From assembly GCF_001028175.1 (NCBI RefSeq), contig NZ_AEJF01000377.1:1-53567 (forward strand): 53,567 nt of DNA, given 5' to 3'. The translations under genes were made by a program, and so were the position numbers. The notes beneath the pieces are model-generated. The model saw only the letters and a program-made list of their open reading frames with translations. It did no database searches and was not told where the DNA came from. This document shows, in pieces, positions 8,362 through 15,723 of the stretch; position 1 is the stretch's first letter; each line of letters begins with the position of its first letter. Origin of the DNA: Caballeronia mineralivorans PML1(12) (GTDB lineage Bacteria > Pseudomonadota > Gammaproteobacteria > Burkholderiales > Burkholderiaceae).

Positions 8362-9107
8362 GCGAACTCACGGCAGAACTTCCGGCGTTCACGAACAAGA
8401 CGTTGCGCGCGGCAATCATCGACCTGGACGGCACGATGATCGATACAGCAGACGATTTTGTGGCGGCCCTGAACGGCATGCTGGCGCGCATCGGCACGAA
8501 GGCGACTGAGCGCGACGAAGTGATCGGCTATATCGGCAAGGGGTCGGAGAACCTGATCCGCAGCGTACTGGCCGTGCGTTTTTCAGCGCTAGAGGCAACC
8601 ACGAAGTTCGATGACGCGCTCGCCATCTATCAGACCGAGTACGCGCGCATCAACGGACAGCGCGCCACCCTCTTTCCTGAGGTCACCGAAGGCTTGAAAG
8701 CGCTGCGGGATCTCGGTCTGCCGCTGGCGTGCGTAACGAACAAGCCACACCGGTTCGCCGTTGAGTTGCTGACAAAATTCGGCTTGGCCGAGTACTTCAA
8801 GGTCGTGCTCGGGGGCGATTCCGTCCCGCAAAAAAAGCCTGACCCCGCGCCTATGCTGATCGCCTGCGAACGGCTTGACGTGCTGCCGCGCGAAGCTGTG
8901 GCGATCGGCGACTCGGAGAATGACGCACTGGCGGGTCGTGCGGCAGGCATGGCGACGCTTACAGTGCCTTACGGTTACAACCACGGCAAACCCGTGCACC
9001 TGGTGAAATCCGATGGTATAGTTTCTTCCCTGCTGGCTGCCGCACAGGCAATAGCAGCAACCATGGCCGCGCCCGATGCACCCGGCGCGACAACATCGAC
9101 TGACTAG
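8358..9107 (+). CDS. gph: Phosphoglycolate phosphatase (HAD family)
   Basis: A 249-residue HAD hydrolase that dephosphorylates 2-phosphoglycolate, for example from DNA 3'-end repair. Motif I is IDLDGTMIDT (near residue 21), motif II is CVTNKP (near 123), the motif III lysine is in VPQKKPDPAP, and motif IV is AIGDSENDALAG (near 179). It overlaps rpe by 4 bp. Its stop lies 10 nt upstream of a Trp-rich leader peptide, so rpe-gph transcripts can run into the trp attenuator. The rpe-gph-trpE order recurs in related bacteria. Confidence 0.92.
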   Translation: MSELTAELPAFTNKTLRAAIIDLDGTMIDTADDFVAALNGMLARIGTKATERDEVIGYIGKGSENLIRSVLAVRFSALEATTKFDDALAIYQTEYARINGQRATLFPEVTEGLKALRDLGLPLACVTNKPHRFAVELLTKFGLAEYFKVVLGGDSVPQKKPDPAPMLIACERLDVLPREAVAIGDSENDALAGRAAGMATLTVPYGYNHGKPVHLVKSDGIVSSLLAAAQAIAATMAAPDAPGATTSTD

Positions 9108-9117
9108 TTCAATCCTC

Positions 9118-9192
9118 ATGTTTCTGAACAAAAAACGGAGTCTGAGCAGCATCGACCGGGGAGCCTGGCCCTGGCGTCGCTGGTCGCGCTAA
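9118..9192 (+). CDS. trpL: trp operon leader peptide
   Basis: A 24-residue frame beginning MFLNKKRSLSS and ending GAWPWRRWSR. Three of its last eight residues are tryptophan (codons 9166-9168, 9172-9174, 9181-9183). It sits upstream of trpE, and its TAA merges into an antiterminator/terminator hairpin pair. That is the layout of a ribosome-stalling attenuator: scarce charged tRNA-Trp stalls the ribosome on the Trp codons. No strong Shine-Dalgarno is visible. The ATG is only 10 nt after the gph stop, so reinitiation by ribosomes leaving gph is possible. Confidence 0.7.
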   Translation: MFLNKKRSLSSIDRGAWPWRRWSR

Positions 9193-9237
9193 CCTCGCCT
9201 GAGGTCCGCCGAAGCTCGTCTTCGGCAACCGTTTTTT
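9192..9237 (+). terminator. trp attenuator: mutually exclusive hairpins
   Basis: Hairpin A pairs ACCTC (9192-9196) with GAGGT (9201-9205) around GCCT. Hairpin B pairs GCCGAAG (9208-9214) with CTTCGGC (9220-9226). B is extended by GGT (9203-9205) with ACC (9228-9230) across a small internal loop, and six T follow at 9232-9237. B is a good intrinsic terminator. A takes the GGT that B needs, so the two compete, as expected of an antiterminator. A further dyad, CGACC (9153-9157) with GGTCG (9182-9186), encloses the Trp codons. The pairings are read by eye, without energies. Confidence 0.7.
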
Positions 9238-9505
9238 GTTTCGCTGCGCATTCCGCGCGCCGATCCCGCCGACTTGTTTTATCTTGATGCCAGGCCTGAT
9301 CCGCATCATTCGCTGCGCCCGAGTTTTAGCTTGAGGCTTCACCGTTCCCCCGAACGGCTACAGCCCCGATAATCGGAACAGCGCGTGAAGTCTCAGCCGA
9401 TGCACAAACCAAAGCGGGTTTCGCGCCACGCGGTAAATTGCCCGCAGCGCCCAGTGTGTGCTCGATGTCGCCAAACTCAACAAGCGACACGTAAAGGATC
9501 AGAAC

Positions 9506-11002
9506 ATGACCGAACTCGAATTCCAATCGCTGGCGAATGAAGGTTTCAACCGCATTCCGCTGATCGCCGAGGCGCTTGCCGACCTCGAAACGCCGCTCTC
9601 GCTTTATCTCAAGCTCGCTCAAACCGAGCGCAATGGCGCTAACTCTTTCCTGTTGGAATCGGTGGTCGGCGGCGAGCGCTTCGGCCGGTACTCGTTCATC
9701 GGCTTGCCGGCCCGAACCATGATTCGCGTGCAGAACGGCGTATCGGAAGTGCTGACCGACGGCAAAGTAATCGAAACGAGCGAAGCCGATCCGCTGGGGT
9801 TTATCGAAGAGTTTCAGAAACGCTTCAAGATTGCGCAACGCCCGGGATTGCCGCGTTTTTGCGGTGGCCTGGCCGGGTATTTCGGCTACGACGCCGTGCG
9901 TTATATCGAGAAAAAGCTCGCGCATACGGCTCCGCGCGACGATCTCGGACTACCCGATATCCAGTTGCTGCTGACCGAGGAAATGGCGGTTATCGACAAT
10001 CTCGCCGGCAAGCTATACCTGATCGTCTATGCCGATCCGACCGTGCCCGAAGCCTTCACGAAGGCCAAGCAGCGTCTGCGCGAATTGCGCGCGCGTTTGC
10101 GCACGACCGTGCAGCCGCCGGTGACGTCGGCGAGCGTACGTACAGAGACGTATCGCGAGTTTGCGAAGGACGATTATCTGAACGCCGTGCGCAAAGCGAA
10201 GGAATACATCGCGGCCGGCGAATTGATGCAGGTCCAGGTTGGCCAACGCCTGGTGAAGCCGTTCCGCGATAACCCGCTCTCGCTGTATCGCGCATTGCGC
10301 TCGCTGAATCCGTCGCCGTATATGTATTACTACAACTTCGGCGGCGAATTCCATGTGGTGGGCGCGTCGCCGGAAATTCTGGTGCGGCAGGAAAAGCGCG
10401 GGGACGAGCGGATCGTCACGATCCGCCCGCTCGCCGGTACCCGTCCGCGCGGCAATACGCCAGAACGCGACGCTGAACTCGCCACCGAATTGCTGAACGA
10501 TCCGAAGGAAGTGGCCGAACACGTCATGCTGATCGATCTGGCACGTAACGACGTGGGCCGGATTGCACAGACGGGATCTGTGGTGGTGACAGACAAGCTG
10601 GCGATCGAAAAGTACTCGCATGTCCAGCACATCGTAAGTTCGGTGGAGGGTAAGCTGAAACCCGGCACGACCAACTTCGACGTGCTGCGCGCCACCTTCC
10701 CCGCCGGCACGCTCTCAGGCGCACCGAAAGTGCGGGCGATGGAAATCATTGACGAGCTGGAGCCGGTGAAACGCGGTTTGTACGGCGGCGCTTGCGGTTA
10801 TCTGTCATTCACTGGCGAGATGGATCTCGCCATCGCTATCCGCACCGGTCTCATCCACAAGGGCAATTTGTATGTGCAGGCGGCGGCGGGTGTCGTCGCG
10901 GATTCGGTGCCCGAGTCGGAATGGCAGGAGACGGAGAACAAGGCGCGAGCAGTGCTGCGCGCCGCCGAGCAGGTGCAAGACGGCCTCGATAGCGACTTCT
11001 GA
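9506..11002 (+). CDS. trpE: Anthranilate synthase component I
   Basis: 498 residues. It makes anthranilate from chorismate with ammonia supplied by TrpG, the first committed step to tryptophan. The tryptophan feedback site is visible in FLLESVVGGERFGRYSF (near 50). The catalytic C-terminal half holds PLAGTRPRGNTPERD, MLIDLARNDVGRI and FPAGTLSGAPKVRAMEI. The ATG at 9506 follows AAAGGATC; an in-frame start at 9458 lacks this. A 268-nt leader separates it from the attenuator T-run; I see no gene in that leader. Confidence 0.96.
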   Translation: MTELEFQSLANEGFNRIPLIAEALADLETPLSLYLKLAQTERNGANSFLLESVVGGERFGRYSFIGLPARTMIRVQNGVSEVLTDGKVIETSEADPLGFIEEFQKRFKIAQRPGLPRFCGGLAGYFGYDAVRYIEKKLAHTAPRDDLGLPDIQLLLTEEMAVIDNLAGKLYLIVYADPTVPEAFTKAKQRLRELRARLRTTVQPPVTSASVRTETYREFAKDDYLNAVRKAKEYIAAGELMQVQVGQRLVKPFRDNPLSLYRALRSLNPSPYMYYYNFGGEFHVVGASPEILVRQEKRGDERIVTIRPLAGTRPRGNTPERDAELATELLNDPKEVAEHVMLIDLARNDVGRIAQTGSVVVTDKLAIEKYSHVQHIVSSVEGKLKPGTTNFDVLRATFPAGTLSGAPKVRAMEIIDELEPVKRGLYGGACGYLSFTGEMDLAIAIRTGLIHKGNLYVQAAAGVVADSVPESEWQETENKARAVLRAAEQVQDGLDSDF

Positions 11003-11016
11003 TCCGGAGACAGACC

Positions 11017-11601
11017 ATGCTGCTGATGATCGACAACTACGATTCGTTCACCTATAACCTGGTCCAGTATTTCGGCGAACTGGGCGAGGACGTGCGGACC
11101 TTCCGCAACGACGAAATTACCCTCGATGAAATCGCGAAGCTGAATCCCGAGCGGATCTGCCTGTCGCCCGGGCCGAGCAACCCGCAACATGCGGGCATCA
11201 CGCTCGACGTGCTGCGCGAGTTTTCTGGAAAGATCCCCATTCTCGGCGTCTGCCTGGGCCATCAGGCTATCGGCGAAGCGTTCGGCGGACGCGTGGTACG
11301 CGCGCAAACCATCATGCACGGCAAGGTGAGCACGATCGAAACCGATTGCCGCGGCGTGTTTTCCGATCTGCCGAAACATTTCAGCGTGACGCGTTATCAC
11401 TCGCTCGCGATCGAACGCGAGTCGCTGCCGGACTGCCTGGAAATATCGGCGTGGACGCCCGACGGTGAAATCATGGGCGTGCGCCATAAGAAACTCGCGG
11501 TCGAGGGCGTGCAATTTCACCCGGAATCGATTCTGTCCGAGCACGGCCATGCGCTGCTCGAAAACTTCGTCAAGAGCCCGGCGCAAGGCATTCGCGCGTG
11601 A
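11017..11601 (+). CDS. trpG: Anthranilate synthase component II (glutamine amidotransferase)
   Basis: A 194-residue class I glutamine amidotransferase. It releases ammonia from glutamine for TrpE and may also serve p-aminobenzoate synthesis. The oxyanion segment LSPGPSNPQHAG is near residue 46, the nucleophile Cys is in GVCLGHQAIGEAFGG near 76-90, and the His/Glu of the triad are in VQFHPESIL near 168. It starts 14 nt after trpE. A GTG at its end could give trpD an overlapping start, but a better ATG lies downstream. Confidence 0.95.
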   Translation: MLLMIDNYDSFTYNLVQYFGELGEDVRTFRNDEITLDEIAKLNPERICLSPGPSNPQHAGITLDVLREFSGKIPILGVCLGHQAIGEAFGGRVVRAQTIMHGKVSTIETDCRGVFSDLPKHFSVTRYHSLAIERESLPDCLEISAWTPDGEIMGVRHKKLAVEGVQFHPESILSEHGHALLENFVKSPAQGIRA

Positions 11602-11615
11602 ACCGAGATCCGATC

Positions 11616-12647
11616 ATGACTATTACGGCCCAGGAAGCGCTGCAACGGACGATTGAGCATCGCGAGATTTTCCACGACGAAATGCTCCACCTGATGCGCA
11701 TGATCATGCGCGGCGAAATGTCGCCGGTGATGTCCGCCGCGATCATCACCGGTTTGCGCGTGAAGAAGGAAACCATCGGGGAAATCGCTGCCGCGGCGAC
11801 CGTGATGCGCGAGTTCGCGAATCACGTGAGCGTGCCGGACGACGCCAATCTCGTCGATATCGTGGGCACCGGCGGCGACGGCTCGCATACCTTCAACATT
11901 TCGACAGCTACGATGTTCGTCGCGGCAGCCGCCGGCGCGAAAGTCGCCAAGCACGGTAATCGCGGGGTATCGAGTAAATCAGGTAGCGCCGACGTGCTCG
12001 AAGCGCTGGGCGTGAATATCGATTTGAAGCCGGAACAAGTGGCGCAATCCATTGCCGAAACGGGCATGGGTTTCATGTTCGCGCCAAACCACCATCCGGC
12101 CATGAAAAACATTGCGCCGGTGCGCCGAGAACTCGGCGTGCGGACGATTTTCAACATCCTCGGTCCGCTGACCAATCCGGCCGGCGCGCCGAATCAGTTG
12201 ATGGGCGTGTTCCATGAAGACCTGGTCGGCATCCAGGTACGTGTGATGCAGCGGCTCGGCGCACAGCACGTGCTAGTGGTGTACGGCAAGGACGGCATGG
12301 ACGAGGTATCGCTGGGTGCGGCAACGGTAGTGGGTGAGCTGCGCAACGGCGAAGTTCGCGAGTATGAGATTCACCCCGAAGATTTCGGCTTGCAGATGGT
12401 GTCGAACCGGACGCTGAAAGTGGCCGACGCGCAGGAATCGAAGACCATGCTGCTCGGCGCGTTGAACAACAAGTCGTGCGTCGCGCGCGAAATTGTGACG
12501 CTGAACGCGGGCACGGCGCTATATGCCGCGAACGTGGTGGAATCGATCGAGGCCGGCATGGCTGTCGCGAAAGAGGTGATCGCGAGCGGACAAGCGCGCG
12601 AAAAAGTCGATGAACTCGTGCGTTTCACGCAGCAATTCGTCAAATAA
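11616..12647 (+). CDS. trpD: Anthranilate phosphoribosyltransferase
   Basis: 343 residues. It joins anthranilate to PRPP to form phosphoribosylanthranilate. The PRPP loop GTGGDGSHTFNIST is near residue 82, KHGNRGVSSKSGSADVLEALG follows near 110, and the metal motif DGMDEVSLG is near 225. The ATG at 11616 gives the standard N-terminus MTITAQEALQRTIEHREI. A GTG at 11598 overlapping trpG would add six non-conserved residues. It is followed 12 nt later by trpC behind a GGGCCCAGGAA ribosome site. Confidence 0.96.
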   Translation: MTITAQEALQRTIEHREIFHDEMLHLMRMIMRGEMSPVMSAAIITGLRVKKETIGEIAAAATVMREFANHVSVPDDANLVDIVGTGGDGSHTFNISTATMFVAAAAGAKVAKHGNRGVSSKSGSADVLEALGVNIDLKPEQVAQSIAETGMGFMFAPNHHPAMKNIAPVRRELGVRTIFNILGPLTNPAGAPNQLMGVFHEDLVGIQVRVMQRLGAQHVLVVYGKDGMDEVSLGAATVVGELRNGEVREYEIHPEDFGLQMVSNRTLKVADAQESKTMLLGALNNKSCVAREIVTLNAGTALYAANVVESIEAGMAVAKEVIASGQAREKVDELVRFTQQFVK

Positions 12648-12659
12648 AGGGCCCAGGAA

Positions 12660-13445
12660 ATGAGCGATATTCTCGACCGCATCATCACAGTCAAACGCGA
12701 CGAAATTCGCGTCGCGAAGGAAAGCGTGTCGCTCGAGGAACTGCGTTTGCAGGCAAGCACACGCGACTCGCGCGACTTCGTTGGTGCATTGCGCGCGAAG
12801 CACGCCGCGGGGAAGCCCGCGATCATCGCTGAAGTGAAGAAAGCGAGTCCGTCGAAGGGCGTAATACGCGAGAACTTCGTCCCCGCCGACATCGCGAAAT
12901 CGTACGAGCAAGCGGGCGCCGCGTGTTTGTCGGTGCTGACCGACGTGCAGTTCTTCAAAGGCAGCGTCGCATATCTGGAGGAAGCGCGCGCCGCGTGCAG
13001 TCTGCCAGTTCTGCGCAAGGATTTCATCATCGATCCTTATCAGATCCTGGAAGCCCGCGCGATGGGTGCCGACTGCATTTTGCTGATCGCCGCCGTACTC
13101 CAGCCTTCGCAAATGCGTGATCTGGAAGCGTTCGCGCACTCGCTCGGTCTGGCTGTGCTTGTAGAGGTTCACGATCGCGATGAACTCGAGCAAGCGCTTA
13201 CCTTGAAGACACCGCTGATGGGCGTCAACAACCGCAACCTGCGCACGTTCGAAACGTCGATCGAAACGACTATCGGCATGCTGGACATGGTTCCCGAGGA
13301 TCGTATCGTGGTGACGGAATCGGGCATTCTGAGCCGCGTGGATGTCGACCGGCTGCGCGCGATGGACGTGCAGACTTTCCTGGTCGGCGAAGCGTTCATG
13401 CGCGCCGATGACCCCGGTACCGAACTTGCACGAATGTTCTTCTGA
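12660..13445 (+). CDS. trpC: Indole-3-glycerol phosphate synthase
   Basis: A 261-residue monofunctional TIM-barrel enzyme that closes the indole ring by decarboxylation of CdRP. Visible motifs are IIAEVKKASPSKGVI near 54, VLTDVQFFKGS near 90, PVLRKDFIIDPYQI near 115, GVNNRNLRTFE near 188 and VTESGI near 217. There is no fused TrpF domain. trpF, trpB and trpA are absent, so the second half of the pathway lies elsewhere. Confidence 0.96.
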   Translation: MSDILDRIITVKRDEIRVAKESVSLEELRLQASTRDSRDFVGALRAKHAAGKPAIIAEVKKASPSKGVIRENFVPADIAKSYEQAGAACLSVLTDVQFFKGSVAYLEEARAACSLPVLRKDFIIDPYQILEARAMGADCILLIAAVLQPSQMRDLEAFAHSLGLAVLVEVHDRDELEQALTLKTPLMGVNNRNLRTFETSIETTIGMLDMVPEDRIVVTESGILSRVDVDRLRAMDVQTFLVGEAFMRADDPGTELARMFF

Positions 13446-13466
13446 CGCTGTCGCACGGAGTTTATT

Positions 13467-14123
13467 TTGAGCATTGAACGCGAGATCAAACTGTCGTTGC
13501 CGACGTCGGAACACGGCGAAATTGCGAGAGTCCTGACGCAACGTACCGGTCGGGAAGGCCGCAAGATCCAACTCACCAACGTCTACTTCGACACCCCCGA
13601 TCGCGCGCTCGCCAAGGCGAAAAGTGCGGTGCGTCTACGTGGCACGCCGGATCAATGGCTGCAAACGTATAAGACGGCGGGTGAAGCCGAGGGTGGCTTG
13701 CACAACCGGCACGAGTGGGAAATGCCCGTGGCCGGCGAGGCGCTGGAAATCCCCGCCCTGCTCGAAATCTGCGACGACGAAAATGCCGCCAGCGCGCTCA
13801 GCGACGCCGCGCCGGAATTGACCGCCCTGTTCCGTACCGATTTCTCGCGTGTGATCTGGGATATCGACATTGACGGTACGAAGATCGAAGCAGCGCTGGA
13901 TCTGGGCGAAGTGACGGCTGACGTGGATGGCGAGCGCCGCACCACGCCGATCAGCGAACTCGAACTCGAACTGAAATCCGGCAATGAAGAGGCGCTGAAC
14001 ACCGTCGCTGCGCAAATGCGGCGGGCGTTTCTCTATCTCCAGCCCGAAGACGCCAGTAAGGCGCGCCGGGGTTACGACCTGTGCGAGGCGAAAGTGGCCG
14101 GATCCAACGGTGGCGTGAAATGA
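13467..14123 (+). CDS. CYTH domain protein (putative inorganic triphosphatase)
   Basis: 218 residues starting at TTG 13467 behind ACGGAG. The N-terminal EREIK is the ExExK signature of the CYTH triphosphate-tunnel fold. Basic and acidic tunnel residues follow (YFDTPDRALAKAKSAVRLRG near 32, LELELKSGNEE near 160). Bacterial CYTH proteins of this size act as inorganic triphosphatases or, rarely, adenylate cyclases. A C-terminal CHAD domain, common in longer relatives, is missing. It overlaps ung by 4 nt and follows trpC after 21 nt, so it appears to ride on the trp transcript. Confidence 0.82.
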   Translation: MSIEREIKLSLPTSEHGEIARVLTQRTGREGRKIQLTNVYFDTPDRALAKAKSAVRLRGTPDQWLQTYKTAGEAEGGLHNRHEWEMPVAGEALEIPALLEICDDENAASALSDAAPELTALFRTDFSRVIWDIDIDGTKIEAALDLGEVTADVDGERRTTPISELELELKSGNEEALNTVAAQMRRAFLYLQPEDASKARRGYDLCEAKVAGSNGGVK

Positions 14124-14896
14124 GTCAGGTGTCCCTGTTCGAAGCTGACGCCCCGAAATCCCAGCAGGCGTTCACCTCGCTGGAAAGCCAGTTCGATGCG
14201 TTGCCGGCAGACTGGCGCAAACACCTGAAGTCGTTCATCGACAGCCCGCATTACGCCACGTTGTGCGCATTCGTCGACGCCGAGCGCGCCGCCGGCAAGA
14301 CCGTGTATCCCGCCGATGTCTTCCGCGCATTGCGCCTCACACATCCCGGCGACGTGAAGGTCGTGATCCTCGGACAAGACCCGTACCACGGCGAAGATCG
14401 CGGTGCGCCGCAGGCTCACGGTTTGGCGTTTTCAGTACCCGCACCGGTTCGGCCGCCGCCATCGCTGAAAAACATCTTCAAGGAAATCAACGCCAGCCTC
14501 GGTTTTGCCGCGCCCGCTCACGGTTGTCTCGACGCGTGGGCGCAGCAAGGCGTGCTGCTGCTGAACACGTCGCTGACCGTGGAACGCGATAAAGCCGGCA
14601 GTCACGCCAAACGCGGCTGGGAGCATTGCACGGACACGTTGATTCACGAACTCGCCCTTCGGCACGAACATCTCGTGTTCATGCTTTGGGGCGCGCATGC
14701 GCAGGCGAAACGGGGGTTGATTGCATCGGCGGTAGCGGCCGGAAAAGCACATTGCGTGCTGCAAGCGCCTCACCCCTCACCGCTGTCGGCGCATCGCGGT
14801 TTTCTGGGTTGCGGGCACTTTGCATCGGCGAACGCGTATCTGGCACAACACGGGCGATCCGCCATCGATTGGCGTCTACCGGACGTCGCGGCGTGA
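14120..14896 (+). CDS. ung: Uracil-DNA glycosylase
   Basis: A 258-residue family 1 UDG that excises uracil from DNA. The water-activating loop GQDPYHG is near residue 85, the uracil pocket includes LLLNTSLTVE near 146, and the DNA-intercalation loop HPSPLSAHRGFLG is near 218. The ATG at 14120 overlaps the CYTH stop (ATGA); an in-frame start at 14081 lies inside that gene and is not used. It is the last gene of the trp-linked unit, and a strong terminator follows. Confidence 0.95.
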   Translation: MSQVSLFEADAPKSQQAFTSLESQFDALPADWRKHLKSFIDSPHYATLCAFVDAERAAGKTVYPADVFRALRLTHPGDVKVVILGQDPYHGEDRGAPQAHGLAFSVPAPVRPPPSLKNIFKEINASLGFAAPAHGCLDAWAQQGVLLLNTSLTVERDKAGSHAKRGWEHCTDTLIHELALRHEHLVFMLWGAHAQAKRGLIASAVAAGKAHCVLQAPHPSPLSAHRGFLGCGHFASANAYLAQHGRSAIDWRLPDVAA

Positions 14897-14920
14897 AGCG
14901 CCAAAGCAGAAGCACAAACA

Positions 14921-14956
14921 AAAACCCGCCGATGTCTCAGACACGGCGGGCTTTTT
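14921..14956. terminator. Bidirectional terminator between ung and azoR
   Basis: CCCGCCG (14925-14931) pairs with CGGCGGG (14944-14950), continued inwards by TGTC/GACA around a TCA loop with a bulged A. It has A-runs on the left and CTTTTTC on the right, so it can stop ung transcripts and, less strongly, azoR transcripts. Confidence 0.85.
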
Positions 14957-14989
14957 CAAACCGTCCTACTGCTTGCAAGGCTTAAAAAC

Positions 14990-15586
14990 TCACAGCGCGG
15001 CGATCGAGTCGCGTGCGGTAGCCAAGGCGGCGCCGGCGGCGTCCGGGCCCATATTCAGGCCTTCGGCGAAGATGAAGCTGACATCGGTCATGCCGAGGAA
15101 GCCCAGGAACGTCTTCAGATACGGCGTTTGCGTGTCGTTCGGCGTGCCGGTGTATTTGCCGCCACGTGCCGACACCACGATCACCTTCTTGCCCGTAACC
15201 AGGCCTTCCGGGCCGTTCGCACCGTACTTGAACGTGATACCGGCGCGCGCGATCCAGTCGAAGTACGTCTTCAGTTGCGACGAAATGCCGAAGTTGTACA
15301 TCGGCGCTGCGATCACGACCACGTCAGCCGCTTGCAGTTCGGCGATGAGCGCTTCGCTCTTGGCGTGAATCGCGTTCTGCTCCGGGTTACGCTGGTCGGC
15401 GGGCGTGAAGAACGCGCCGAGGGTAGCGTCGTCCAGATGCGGGAGGTTGTCGGAGAGAAGATTGCGCACGACAAGCTTGGCACCCGGGTGCGCTTGCTGC
15501 AGCTTCGCCGACACTTCGTCAGCGAGCAATGTGGATTGGGCGCCTTGCGAGCGGGCTGCGGAATTGATTTGAAGAATGGTCGTCAT
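14990..15586 (-). CDS. azoR: FMN-dependent NADH:azo/quinone reductase
   Basis: A 198-residue flavodoxin-like protein of the AzoR family, which reduces quinones and azo compounds with NADH and FMN. The FMN site shows INSAARSQGA near residue 7, PMYNFGISSQLKTYFDW near 95 and VVSARGGKY near 139. From the ATG at 15586 it begins MTTILQIN, with AGAGGAAT 5 nt upstream. A longer frame to 15697 has no support. It is monocistronic: the M61 peptidase gene is also on the minus strand but 137 bp upstream. Confidence 0.92.
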   Translation of the reverse strand: MTTILQINSAARSQGAQSTLLADEVSAKLQQAHPGAKLVVRNLLSDNLPHLDDATLGAFFTPADQRNPEQNAIHAKSEALIAELQAADVVVIAAPMYNFGISSQLKTYFDWIARAGITFKYGANGPEGLVTGKKVIVVSARGGKYTGTPNDTQTPYLKTFLGFLGMTDVSFIFAEGLNMGPDAAGAALATARDSIAAL

Positions 15587-15723
15587 GATGATTCCTCTGT
15601 CCTGGTAAGTTTGAGCACGGATCGCGCTCTGACAGGACGCATTCTTCTTTTTTCCGACGTTGGGAACAAGCTGTGCAATCGTGACGGATTGTTGCAATGG
15701 TAGAACAATCCGCGTTTAGCTCC

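Noticed and set aside
9017..9022. TATAGT inside gph as a -10 box for the trp leader
   Set aside because: No -35-like hexamer occurs 16-18 bp upstream. I cannot separate it from chance.
9458..9505. An upstream in-frame start for trpE
   Set aside because: The ATG at 9506 has AAAGGATC at good spacing and begins the conserved protein; the extension does not look conserved.
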